Below are positions 18,223 through 28,081 of a stretch of 64,000 bases of DNA, piece after piece. The position numbers were made by a program, and so were the translations under genes. Position 1 is the stretch's first letter, and every line of letters begins with the position of its first letter. A model generated the notes under the pieces. The model was not told the origin of the DNA. It did not search any database and worked only from the letters and a program-made list of their open reading frames with translations. Source of the stretch: Eukaryota sp. TZLM1-RC (taxonomy: Eukaryota > Metamonada: BaSk clade); assembly GCA_040285825.1 (NCBI GenBank), contig JAUPSS010000001.1, forward strand, positions 2,542,001 to 2,606,000. Reading direction: 5' to 3'.

Positions 18223-20997
18223 ATGGATCTCTCTCCAAAGCTTATCTCAACTATACAGCACCTACAAGATGCCCCTCGTATTACATTTGCATCTTTTCGT
18301 GTTTTCGAATCTTCCCACAACTACCACAACAATGAGAATTCTCCTGGCGAATGTACAATCAATGGAGCACACAAACTCATAATTACTTTCGACTCTCGTT
18401 GCTCTACTGAAAGCGGTTGTGATGAACTCACCTTTTACTCCTCTCCTTCCCACAATGATTCTTCTAGCATTCGTGAGTGCTCAGGACCAAGGACCAACTC
18501 ATGCTGGAACCCTATCACCATCGAGGGGAACTCCATATATTGGAGATTCAGAAGTGATTCTTCCGTCACAGATTGGGGGTTTAAGTTCACCATTAAGCCC
18601 GTGTTCAATAAGGCAATTAAGCCATCTGTGGGACAATACTCATTGTTCGCCCTTACGTGTCTCTTAAACTCAGATTCTAATTCCATTTCTGATCCTGGCT
18701 TGTTCAAAGCAATCTGCTCTTTAGTAAAGGAAAACTGTTTCAAGGGAGATAATAATTATATTGCCAAAATTGGGGTCAACTATCTGAAAAAGTTAATATA
18801 TTTAGAGAATATCAATCCTATTAAGGATGTTTGTGCTGAATCTTTTGAATTTTTAATGTCAGCTCTAGGTAAAAATAGTAATTTTTTAAAAAATAATTTT
18901 AAAGATTTGACAAAATGTACCATCATTCTAGAATTTCTGGCCTTTCTAAGATTACTTATGGTAAAATTGAAATTAAAAATTCCTGAAACTACCCTCACTA
19001 GTGAAAATCTAAAATTTGTCCATTACAGCTTAATAACTAATCTCGGCCACTTACTTGAGTTACAGAATTCACTGGTCAACAATCATTCTCCATCTGTTCT
19101 ATTTGATTTAGCTTATAATTTCAAGAATTACCCCTCAGTTGTCATTGAAAGTCCTCACCCTTATGAAAATTCCTCTAAATACGATTGGAATTTTCAGCTG
19201 AAAAAGGAAAATGTTTCAAAGTTGATTATTCTGGTAGACCCCAATACTCACACAGAAAGCGGATGCGATGTGGTTAAAGTTTCGACTGAAAAAGGTAAAT
19301 TCGCGAGCTGGTCAGGAAGAGAGTTTCCTTCTTATTTTGAAGTTGATGGTGACTCATTGCAAGTAAGTCTTCACACGGATAGTTCTGGGACTTCCTATGG
19401 CTTTAAATTCGTTGTCATTCCCGTTTTTATGGAAAATCAAAAGGAAAAGGAAAAGGAAAAGGAAAAGGAAAAGGAAAATTTTGATTTAAGTTTTATTAAT
19501 TTTAAATTATTAAAACAGGGAACTGATTATTTGTCCTCAATTATCGACAATTTTCCCGCTTTCACCACCTGTTATGATCTGGTTTATGTCTACAGTCGCA
19601 ATCAATATGAACAGCACCAACCTTCTGTTGAGGAGGTTAAAAACTTTGTCGACAAGACTTTGCCAGACTTTCCTCTTCTTTCTGGACTGTCTTGGCATCA
19701 AATAGACATTTTACTGTCGTTAATTCAATTCATCAATCACAAATTGGCTTTGCTTTTACCTTTTGTAGATTTCTCAAGTAATTTTGATGATTGTGTTACC
19801 GGTGATTTACTTTCTAGTCTGCGCTTTATGTTTTTAAAGCAAACCAAATATTCTATATTTTTGTCTGAGTTATCGAAGAGCTCCTCTGATTCAAAACCTT
19901 CCTTCAGATTTCACAGAACAATTGATGGTGAATCTTTATGGTCGCAACTGTCCCGACAACTTAAATCAATTGATGGTTCATCCCTTAGGCACTCTTCCCA
20001 CTCCTTCCATGTGGATTTGGAACAAGAACATGCTCAAGATGGCGGAGGAGTGTTTAGGGAGGTTGTGTGCCATGCAGTTGATGATTTAGTCAAGTTACAC
20101 AAGGAACTAGGGTTTATGGTCAGAACGCCCAACTCTGTCAATGAAATTGGGGTTATACAGGATGGGCTTGTTTTTAATTCAGGAAACCTTAGTAATCAAT
20201 CAATCAATCACTCAGAATCGTTGGGAAAGTTGATGGGAATTGCAATCAGAACGAGTAATCATTTGGCTTTCACTTTGCCTCCTTTGATTTGGAAGTTATT
20301 AGTGAATGATGAGGTTACTCTGAATGATTATTTTTTGATTGATCAACATCAGACGTCCTTTTTACAGTCTTTGAGTAGTTGTTCCATAGAAGAATTTGAT
20401 GAATTAAGTCATTTTTGTAAATTTTTCGTGACACTTGCCAATGGGGATCAAGAACCGCTCAAAGATTTCCATAATACCACTACTTTGAAATATTCAGACC
20501 GTCATCTTTATGTGGAAAATGCCACAACTATTTTAATCAATCAATTTGCCACCCATTTGGATGCTCTCAAAAGGGGTCTTTTCAGTGTTGTTCCTGGTTA
20601 TCTTATTCCTTTGCTAACATGGAAAGATTTGTCAATTTTTGTTTGTGGAAGTTCAAGCTTTGATCTCAAGCAGCTCAAGGACATTGTTTCATATTCAAAG
20701 GGAGATTTTGATCCAACTTCTGCTTACGTGTCAATGTTCTGGGAGGTATTAAACAGTTTCTCGGACCGCCAACGAGAACTTTTCCTTCGATTTACTTGGG
20801 GTAGAACCAGGTTGCCAGCAAGGGGAACTGGGACAAGGTTTCAATTGGTTGGGATTAGTGGAGGTGACGAAACATTGCCGGCAAGCCATACTTGTTTTTT
20901 TCAGTTCGATTTACCAAAAGATTATTCAAGTTTTGAAGTAATGAGGTCTAGAATATTATATGCTATTGAAGCTTGTGCATCAATTGATACTGATTAG
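18223..20997 (+). CDS. HECT-domain E3 ubiquitin ligase with two CUB-like domains
   Basis: 924 residues. The C-terminal HECT domain (about 560-924) transfers ubiquitin through a thioester Cys. It shows HVDLEQEHAQDGGGVFREVV, SESLGKLMGIAIRTSNHLAF and FLRFTWGRTRLPARG. The catalytic Cys (about residue 891) lies in LPASHTCFFQFDLPKDYSSF. The N-terminal half holds two copies of a beta-sandwich domain like those of ZZEF1/HERC-type proteins: residues about 25-128 (TESGCDELTFYSS ... SSVTDWGFKFTI) and about 306-402 (TESGCDVVKVSTEKG ... SSGTSYGFKFVV). A short Lys-Glu repeat follows the second copy. Partner and substrate are unknown; the paired domains probably recruit substrate. Uninterrupted frame with an ATG start. 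Confidence 0.93.
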   Translation: MDLSPKLISTIQHLQDAPRITFASFRVFESSHNYHNNENSPGECTINGAHKLIITFDSRCSTESGCDELTFYSSPSHNDSSSIRECSGPRTNSCWNPITIEGNSIYWRFRSDSSVTDWGFKFTIKPVFNKAIKPSVGQYSLFALTCLLNSDSNSISDPGLFKAICSLVKENCFKGDNNYIAKIGVNYLKKLIYLENINPIKDVCAESFEFLMSALGKNSNFLKNNFKDLTKCTIILEFLAFLRLLMVKLKLKIPETTLTSENLKFVHYSLITNLGHLLELQNSLVNNHSPSVLFDLAYNFKNYPSVVIESPHPYENSSKYDWNFQLKKENVSKLIILVDPNTHTESGCDVVKVSTEKGKFASWSGREFPSYFEVDGDSLQVSLHTDSSGTSYGFKFVVIPVFMENQKEKEKEKEKEKENFDLSFINFKLLKQGTDYLSSIIDNFPAFTTCYDLVYVYSRNQYEQHQPSVEEVKNFVDKTLPDFPLLSGLSWHQIDILLSLIQFINHKLALLLPFVDFSSNFDDCVTGDLLSSLRFMFLKQTKYSIFLSELSKSSSDSKPSFRFHRTIDGESLWSQLSRQLKSIDGSSLRHSSHSFHVDLEQEHAQDGGGVFREVVCHAVDDLVKLHKELGFMVRTPNSVNEIGVIQDGLVFNSGNLSNQSINHSESLGKLMGIAIRTSNHLAFTLPPLIWKLLVNDEVTLNDYFLIDQHQTSFLQSLSSCSIEEFDELSHFCKFFVTLANGDQEPLKDFHNTTTLKYSDRHLYVENATTILINQFATHLDALKRGLFSVVPGYLIPLLTWKDLSIFVCGSSSFDLKQLKDIVSYSKGDFDPTSAYVSMFWEVLNSFSDRQRELFLRFTWGRTRLPARGTGTRFQLVGISGGDETLPASHTCFFQFDLPKDYSSFEVMRSRILYAIEACASIDTD
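19439..19478 (+). repeat. In-frame (AAGGAA)n microsatellite
   Basis: About six copies of a 6-bp unit inside the HECT gene, encoding a Lys-Glu dipeptide run that links the second CUB-like domain to the middle of the protein. It is in frame, so length changes by whole units would be tolerated. Confidence 0.9.
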
Positions 20998-21351
20998 AGT
21001 TTTTCTTTTTTGTTGTGTAAATATCCTTTCCTTTTTTTGTTTTCATTAAGCAACTGATATTTATATTGAATTGGCAATAATAACCTTTCGTAACAATCGA
21101 CCAAGAAAACACTATATTGAGAATAAATTTCTTCAAATCTTCAAGAGATGAAAATATTTATTCTTGGAACAGCCACATTGTAAAACACAACCAACAACCT
21201 GAACTAATGCTTTTACCTCTATTTCGACCAAGAGAATTCAAAGTATGGTCATCAACCAAACCAAAGAGTAATGGTTCTATATAGGAAACAATTTTTTGTG
21301 ACTTTGACTTGCAACAGAGTTGATGCCTAACTGCATCATGAAGGTGATTTA
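20998..21351. other. Intergenic after the HECT gene
   Basis: No gene seen. T-rich sequence directly follows the HECT stop codon and probably holds its polyadenylation site; an AATAAA occurs near 21122. The rest is unrecognised. Confidence 0.5.
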
Positions 21352-21833
21352 ATGCTTGCAGGTCTTGAAGAAACGACTAGCATTACTGATGTAGGATCCT
21401 CTGATGTGTGTAACAATTCTTTTATAGTTTTAGCTCAGTCAAAACACAAGAATCCGCTGTCTGTTGCCGAAAACATCAAAATTGGTAAATATAAAGCAAA
21501 GTTGGTTTCCTTGAATGCTGATTCGCATACTCATTATGTCCTTTGTCCATTTGCTTTTTCCCTACATGGCACGCTTGGACCACTTGCTTTATCTTTCTTG
21601 GATGATTTTGTTGAAGTTGTGAAACAACGTAGAGGAAGAATTTTTGACAAAATGTTTTGGCAGAACAGAATTTGATTTTCAATTTTTAAAGGAGTAGTCC
21701 CCTTATTATCTTCGGCTTCATTATTTCTTGGTCGTTTTTATGAAGGAAAGACTTCCAGTCAATTCTTTTGGCCTAATTAGGATATGCAGATTGGGAATTT
21801 CAGTTTGTTGTTTAGTTACTCGTTGGAATAAAT
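21352..21833 (+). mobile_element. LINE 3' fragment
   Basis: Translation gives HTHYVLCPFAFSLHGTLGPL, FLDDFVEVVKQRRG and FDKMFWQNRI, the terminal domain of the local LINE family. A TGA replaces the next codon and the reading continues as FSIFKGVVPLL and GRFYEGKTSSQFFW. It is closest to the minus-strand copy at 37494-37793, which shares SFLDDFVE and GRFYERKTSSQFF. Dead fragment. Confidence 0.75.
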
Positions 21834-21969
21834 TAACATTTTGAAAAAAAATACTTTTACCTAATAAAGATTTCATCAATTGAATCACTGAAAATAATCT
21901 ATTCAGCTTCCAGTAAATTTGAAATTCTTGGTTTCAGAATATAATAAATAATATTAATATGGTTGAATT

Positions 21970-22472
21970 TTAGGTTGAATACAAATCCCTTTTTTTCCCT
22001 TCCCGGTTTGAAAACGGTTTGAAAGTGCTGCTTTGGGGGTAGTTGTTGCCTAATTGGTAGATTTGTTCAGACCAAATCCATAGCAATTACCACAAGCAGT
22101 GAGTGCCAATGTATGATGAACACCTACACTACAAGAAACAATGTTAGAGAAGAAGGGTAACTGGAAATTCTTTCTACCAGTAGCATGAGGAGGAAAATAT
22201 CGGGAGAGAACACCAGGTGTTGGATATGAGAATAAAGAAACAGAAGGTGCAACAGAACCAATAAGGTTGATTCGTTTTGTGCGAGACCAGAGAATTGAGT
22301 TTCCTTTAGATATGTAGCGAATTCTGTGAGATGGTACAGATAAGGCAAGAAAATCGTGAAGAGGGAGGAAGAATACACCGCCAAATCTATCCTCAAAACC
22401 AACAAAGAAACGTTCTTTAGACAAAGAAGTATCATGGACTAATCTGTTGATGATGCTGAGAGCGTCTTTCAT
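21970..22472 (-). pseudogene. MJ1316-like domain fused to a single RCC1-type repeat, frameshifted
   Basis: From the ATG at 22472: the first 60 residues (INRLVHDTSLSKERFFVGFE, DRFGGVFFLPLHDF, PSHRIRYISKGNSILWSRTK) fit the MJ1316/DUF504 domain, a small fold predicted to bind RNA ends. The tail CSVGVHHTLALTACGNCYGF is the start of an RCC1 propeller repeat. The frame stops at 22050, but another frame continues the repeat as YQLGNNYPQSSTF, so a frameshift sits near 22060. It ends at 21970 after only one repeat where RCC1 proteins carry about seven. Most likely a truncated remnant of a larger gene. Confidence 0.6.
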
Positions 22473-22519
22473 GAGTTACATAGAGTTGAAATTCCAGAAA
22501 CTATTACAAAGGATACCTA

Positions 22520-24640
22520 GTTTATGAACCTAGTTGATGAAGTGAGGGGAAAGTGTGGGAATAGTGAAAACCTCCCAAAACCAAGTTGAGGGTTAAAAAC
22601 CTCCCAGAATAGGCAACCAGAAGTCGAAAATGGGTGACAAGTGTAAAATTTGATAGATGAGCTCTTTATTCTCACTACATGTCAGACACCCCCTCTGTAT
22701 CACGTGTATTCACTCGGTCTTGTGCACTTAACTCGCTGCTGACCCCTGCAGCGGTGCAACAAATTCGGACTGACCTTCCTGTGGTCACCGAGATTTGTCA
22801 TGAAGCTTCTTTATTACTTCAATCTTTTCTTCTAAATTTTCCGTTGGCATCTAGAGCTTTAGTGGAACAGGATGTATGGTATCTGTTTATGACCGTCATC
22901 ACCACTGGTTCTTTTCCTAAGCCTTCCACATATAGAGGCCAACGCCAATTACTCCATATCTTTTACAATGGATTTCTTCCTGAATGCCCACAAGACAGGT
23001 CTCTTGTTTCTGTGTGGGAAAATTCTTTAGTGCCTTACAGAAATTCATTAAATCTTTTTCTCAATGCTTGGCTGCAATCTCAGAATTGCAATTTTATCAA
23101 TAGAAAAGGGCTTTTTCCTTACCTTGCTTGTCGGGCTCGTCAATTGGCGTCTAACGTGAAGACAAGTTTACCTAAAATTTGTCAATCCTGGACAAAAAAC
23201 TTTATTCGTGCTCATTGTAGAGCCCTGGATAAAACAAATGTCTTTGCAAATAATATTCTTTCACTTTTGCCAGATGAACCACTAGCCCAACCCGAGGAAG
23301 TAGTAGTTGATTCTGTTCTTGAATACCACATCAATTTCAATTTGAATAATTCAAGAGAAAGATTTTTTTATTGAATGCATGTAAGTTTATCTCGAATCTC
23401 TTTCAAAGATTTCCTACCACTGCCTCCCTACTGTCCTCACATGATAAAATCACTTTTTCATCAAAGGAAATTAGTGAGCTTTTTCTCATCAATCTTAAAA
23501 TTTCACAATACTTACTCACTTTCTTTTCTCATATGCATTACTGGAAGAAATTCAGAATAATACCTTTAGCTTCTCATAAAGGTTCTAAATTTCATGAGGT
23601 ACCTTCACAAATTTTTCACTCTGTGAAAAAATTTCCAATTATTGAAGGATCATCTTCCAAAACAAAGTTTATCAAAAATACAAGTCTGAAACGAATATTC
23701 AAACAATGTCCTTACCAAAAATTCAATATCAACAGAAAAAGTTTGAAAAATAGATTTAACAAAATTTTATTGAAAACTAATGGTAATGAACTGCTTTTGA
23801 CCTTTGAAGGTAAAAATAATGTCTCAGAAAACACAGATGAGCTGGATGAACCACCGAAAAAGAAAAGAAGATCAAAAAATGAAATGAAAAGTGACCCTAA
23901 TGCCAACAAAACCAGAGAAACACAGTTGAAGGGCACTAAAAAAATGCCCCGTCGAAGACGTAGACATCCAGTCGAAATTTTACCTGAAAGCCCCCTTATC
24001 GGCGTTGATCTTGGCCAATCAAGATTATGTGGTTACTTCTTAAATGATAATCAATGTGGAGTTATTCCTTGTCCAACTGGCAGAAGATACATGACAAAAC
24101 CTTCACCCAGTAAACACTCTCCCAACCAATATTCCGTTCAAAATTTCAACCAATATTTGAACCATTGGAATTTGGTCAGGAGGAAAGTGTATTTGGAAAG
24201 TAATCGCCAGAAATGGAAAATAATTAAATTTGATAACCGCACACGAAAAGAGAGACGGTTCAGAGAGAGTCTCAACAAATTTCAAAGGCTGGCTGGACAT
24301 CCTGAAAAACTCTATCTTGCTGTTGATTCTGCTAATTTCCCTTCTCATTGCTGAAAAGTCAATCGATATGGATCAGCAAGGGCTTTCAGAAAATGGTTGT
24401 GTTATCAAAAGGACGTGAAGCACTTGTCAACCAGTGAATTTAATACAAGCAAAATGTCAAGTTGTTGCATGGCCGAGAATATTCAAGCAGGCTCATGGCA
24501 GATGCGTATTTGTACTGAGTGTCAAATAGTATATGACAGAGATATTTCCGCTGCAAAAAATATTCAAATTAAGAAGAAAGCGGAATTGTGGCCGGAAAGA
24601 TACATTTCCCCAGATGCTCTGTTGAGGAGATGAATGGGGA
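22520..24640 (+). pseudogene. Fanzor-like (eukaryotic TnpB) copy B, near-complete with two lesions
   Basis: Fanzors are eukaryotic relatives of TnpB, RNA-guided DNA nucleases with a RuvC fold. Coding starts at ATG 22679 (MSDTPSVSRVFTRSC). A helical N-terminal region of about 400 residues is followed by PPKKKRRSK (23851-23877), a textbook nuclear localisation signal, and a second basic patch MPRRRRRHP. RuvC-I is PLIGVDLGQSRLCGYFL (Asp codon 24007-24009). The TnpB-type motif SEFNTSKMSSCC leads into a zinc ribbon closed by CTEC. RuvC-III is VYDRDISAAKNI (Asp 24541-24543). Two lesions interrupt it: a one-base loss in a T-run near 23367-23373 (the homologous A copy has the longer run) and an in-frame TGA at 24352-24354. 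Length about 650 codons, in the Fanzor range. Copy A matches its leader from about 22520, so element DNA extends upstream of the ATG. Confidence 0.82.
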
Positions 24641-25032
24641 ACCTGAGCATACAGAAACAAAAACTTTTGAGACCGATCTACAAATACCTTAGTAGCATTT
24701 GGTAGATCCACTTAGATACATCAAGTCGCGAGGCTTTGTTCTGTGAAAGCAGTAGGTGTATTTAAGTGAGGTAGCCCATTGATGAAGATCATGATTGTCT
24801 TTGTCAAATGATGCTACATGTCTCTTACAACCTGTGAGTAGACATTGAGAAAGTTGAAAACAGGAGTGAATTTCACAGGGGAATGCATGATAAGTGAAAT
24901 TCACAGTAATATGGAATTGTGTCAAGAATTGTGTCAAGAATTGTGTCAACTTTTTGAACTTACATAATCCAAGACTTACTGCTCCTACTGCTGGTCACAA
25001 CAACCCTTTCACAACTTATTACATCTTCAACA
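24641..25032. other. Intergenic between Fanzor-like copy B and the 925-residue gene
   Basis: No gene recognised. It should contain the 3' end of the Fanzor element, where guide RNA would be expected by analogy with TnpB, but I cannot define one by eye. A 12-bp tandem repeat lies at its right end. Confidence 0.45.
24915..24950 (+). repeat. Tandem repeat, 12 bp x 3
   Basis: Three adjacent copies of AATTGTGTCAAG, the last ending in C. It lies about 80 bp upstream of the next gene's start codon. Confidence 0.9.
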
Positions 25033-27810
25033 ATGAGTCGGTCCAACTCTCGTCTTAATCAAGCTATTGTATCAGATGCTGCTTCAGATATCCTTACCCC
25101 ATATAAAAGAAAAGTTCCTTCACGACCCATTGATCATGGTCAAAACAAAGATCAACGGGAACTATCTGCCACTCTCCATGAATTCCACTGTACTGATTTC
25201 CAACCCCAAGCCCTTGACCCTGATGATTGCCCATTTGTCAATGTCGGAGCCAACTTTTGGAGGCTTTTAGCTGACTCTACCCCTACTGATTTCAATGATT
25301 GGATGGAGATTCGGCTCGCTGGCCAACCTGTCAACGTCATTGTTCCTGACACCATTGTACTTGGGGATTCTGATAAACTAGCTTGGTTTGCCTCTTCCGA
25401 AACTGGAACTCTCTTTAAACGAGTCAATTTTGAACCAAATGATGTGATTTCTGAACTTTTCAAATCTTCAACTGCTGCATTTTGCCTTCAAAAGAGGGTA
25501 TCACATTTCAGAGATTGGTCAACTGAAACTAGCATTGTTGATTTGAAAGAAGTTACTTCTCTTTTGTCAAAGCCAAATGAACCTGTAATCCTCCAACAGT
25601 TTGTTAAACCCAGAGGAATAAAGCCAACTGTGTATAGAATCTATTTAGAAAGGGAAAAGGCCCCAAAAATCATATCGGTTACTTCTGAAATTAAGTTTGA
25701 TGATTTAAACGTGCGGGATGTGAATTTAAGGTTTCTGGTCAACTCCCATGATGCACCAACTTCAGTATTCACTGTCAATAATGCTGCTTTAAGAAGTGTA
25801 ATCGATTCTGCTATTAATATGAAGGAAGCTGCTCAGAAAATTAATTTGGCTTGGAATATTACGCATTTTGTTGCAGATTTTATTATTAATGATTCTAACA
25901 ATTCTTTTTTTGTTCAATGTAAAGTCATCCAATCAGAATCAAGATTAGTACAGCAGCTAAGTTCAACTAATTTGTTAGGAACTGATCAACCAATTGAGGA
26001 TGAGGTTGTCAAATCTGGTTCTTTTGTTAAAAAATGTCAAAAATATGCAAAATGTCGAATGTGTTATCTGGGGTTTCCTTCCAAGGAATTTAAACACCAG
26101 TTAACAATCAATATGATTAAACAGACAATTAATCATCTGATTGATAGGGGAGTTTTTTTGAACTACTTTGGCAGAGTCGAACTAATTTCAAATCGTAATG
26201 ATTCTTCCAAATACGAAACCTGTCGTGTGTGTAGCTCTTGTTATAACTTGTTTTTAATTGAAAATGAATTACGCAGCATTGAATCAAATTTTGCAATACA
26301 TACAGGAATTCGTTTGACTTCAAATTCATATTCAGGAGGTTCTTATGCTTCTCTGGATTCTTTGCCGGTAAAGTCGAATGCACTGACAGGGGAAAGATTA
26401 ATGTCTTCAAGTGTGATGGAACACACAGATCTTGACGATTTGAATATCAACATCTCCCCTTCGAAAACTGAATTCAAATGCTATCGAGCCCTAATCTTTA
26501 TTCATGATGTAGTTGGTCTTACTTTTTCCTCAAATATTGACCTTGACTCTTGTGAACTGCAGTCTTCACTATTTGATGAAAATTTCACTTTTCCCATATG
26601 TGTCACCCAAGAAACCTCTGAAATTGCAATTATGAATACCCCAAGAGCTAAGCGGAGTTCTGAATCTAATTCTGAGGAAAATGATACCGTCTATAGAGGC
26701 TTTATTAATAAGCTGGTTACCAAATACTTGTTTTGTAAAGAAGATGATTTAAAGAATTTTTTGGCTTATTTAGAATCATTCTATTTCTTCTTATTTACTG
26801 GGAAAAAATCATTATTTGGCTCTTTTCTTATAGATATCAAATCTCTTAGTAAAAACCCTTTCCACAAGCAAGAATGCTCTGCAATACTAAACTCAGCGTC
26901 TGAAATGCCATGTAGGCTTCGAATAACCCTATTGTGCCAGGAAATCGAACAATTTAACTTCAAAAAAGCAGTGTTGTTCCCAAAAAGTGAATTTAAGCAT
27001 GTTTATTACCCTTTGGATTCTCAATTTTTCACAGTGGATCCTATTCCTCAGGAATTTTTGAATATTTTACCTTACAAATCACGAACTGAAAGGGATTTTG
27101 CCAAAAAATTCAAAGTTTCGAAACGAGAATTGTCTCAACCAAACGACCATCAAATTGACAATCAAATTGATTGTTCTTCAATGTTCTCTCCTTCAGAAGA
27201 CCAGCCCAGACTTGAAGATCTTGATTTTGATGATCTGGAGCTTGAACCAGCTCAAGAAATTTCTGTTTTTCTTTCACTGGAACTCCACTCTATTTACAAC
27301 TTGGTAGATTCTGCCATTGCTCTAGGTGTCCTTGATGGTCACCCTTCAGAAATGGAGTTGTTCATTTCTTTTATTGAAGATTTTTCATTCACCATATCAC
27401 TTTCTCCTTCTTTAAATTTTCAAGTCAACAAATCAATTGATGTTTTGTTTAAGACTTATTCCCTTTCGAAATTTTTGTCAGAATTACCAAATCTTAACTC
27501 AGTCCCAATCACATTCAAAGCTAATGACCAAGTTATTGGAAAAACTGCAATTAATCTATCCAAGTTTTTAAACAACACGCAATGCCCTTTACCCTTCAAC
27601 AAGCCAGAAGCTTTTGATATTGATTTATTTAAAGATGGAGTTGTAGTTGAACAGTATATGGGAGAGGAAATGCCTTGGATTTCAACTGAACTGGTCATTC
27701 ACGAAGAGGAAAACGAATCAGAAGAGTTGACGAGTGAATATTTTGGATTTGCTTGTAATGTAACATTAAATAATATAGGTGATGGTACTTTTTTAACAAC
27801 ATTAAGTTGA
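25033..27810 (+). CDS. Unrecognised 925-residue protein with a Cys cluster and a C2-like C terminus
   Basis: Uninterrupted frame from ATG 25033 (MSRSNSRLNQAIVSD) to TGA. I do not recognise the family. The N-terminal 300 residues are mixed alpha/beta (VILQQFVKPRGIKPTVYRIY; HFVADFIINDSNNSFFVQCK) and resemble an ATP-grasp-like or nucleotidyltransferase-like scaffold only vaguely. A Cys cluster follows: CRMCYLGF (about residue 342) and CRVCSSCYNLF (about 397), suggesting one structural zinc site. The C-terminal third contains two beta-rich segments with acidic linkers. The last one (EISVFLSLELHSIYNLVDSA; VPITFKANDQVIGKTAINLS) looks like a C2 domain of the type found in centriole proteins such as CEP120. 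A centriolar or ciliary role is only a guess. No membrane segments. Confidence 0.75.
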   Translation: MSRSNSRLNQAIVSDAASDILTPYKRKVPSRPIDHGQNKDQRELSATLHEFHCTDFQPQALDPDDCPFVNVGANFWRLLADSTPTDFNDWMEIRLAGQPVNVIVPDTIVLGDSDKLAWFASSETGTLFKRVNFEPNDVISELFKSSTAAFCLQKRVSHFRDWSTETSIVDLKEVTSLLSKPNEPVILQQFVKPRGIKPTVYRIYLEREKAPKIISVTSEIKFDDLNVRDVNLRFLVNSHDAPTSVFTVNNAALRSVIDSAINMKEAAQKINLAWNITHFVADFIINDSNNSFFVQCKVIQSESRLVQQLSSTNLLGTDQPIEDEVVKSGSFVKKCQKYAKCRMCYLGFPSKEFKHQLTINMIKQTINHLIDRGVFLNYFGRVELISNRNDSSKYETCRVCSSCYNLFLIENELRSIESNFAIHTGIRLTSNSYSGGSYASLDSLPVKSNALTGERLMSSSVMEHTDLDDLNINISPSKTEFKCYRALIFIHDVVGLTFSSNIDLDSCELQSSLFDENFTFPICVTQETSEIAIMNTPRAKRSSESNSEENDTVYRGFINKLVTKYLFCKEDDLKNFLAYLESFYFFLFTGKKSLFGSFLIDIKSLSKNPFHKQECSAILNSASEMPCRLRITLLCQEIEQFNFKKAVLFPKSEFKHVYYPLDSQFFTVDPIPQEFLNILPYKSRTERDFAKKFKVSKRELSQPNDHQIDNQIDCSSMFSPSEDQPRLEDLDFDDLELEPAQEISVFLSLELHSIYNLVDSAIALGVLDGHPSEMELFISFIEDFSFTISLSPSLNFQVNKSIDVLFKTYSLSKFLSELPNLNSVPITFKANDQVIGKTAINLSKFLNNTQCPLPFNKPEAFDIDLFKDGVVVEQYMGEEMPWISTELVIHEEENESEELTSEYFGFACNVTLNNIGDGTFLTTLS

Positions 27811-27858
27811 TGTTTTCTGTTTCTTATATTATCTTCAATCAAGCTAAACAACTTGTAA

Positions 27859-27918
27859 TTTAGGGTTGCACATCTTGTATTTTCAACAATGAAATGATCT
27901 AACCCTAACTAACCCTAA
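27859..27918. repeat. Short interstitial telomere-like motifs
   Basis: TTTAGGG at 27859-27865 and AACCCTAACTAACCCTAA at 27901-27918, in the 270-bp gap between two convergent genes. Too short for a telomere relic to be certain. Confidence 0.4.
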
Positions 27919-28081
27919 GTTGAGAATGTGGGAAAAGTTGAAGCTATTTGTCAAGAATTGAGTTTATTTTAAGTTTTCATTAATAAAGAGTAAATGCAAT
28001 AATTTACAATAATTGTTAGTAATAAATAACCAACAAAATAAATAACCAATCAAATAACTTTCCCAAAAAAAAGACACGTCA

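Noticed and set aside
24689-24949. 86-codon minus-strand frame upstream of the 925-residue gene
   Set aside because: Starts in a 12-bp tandem repeat and has no coding character or homology that I can recognise.
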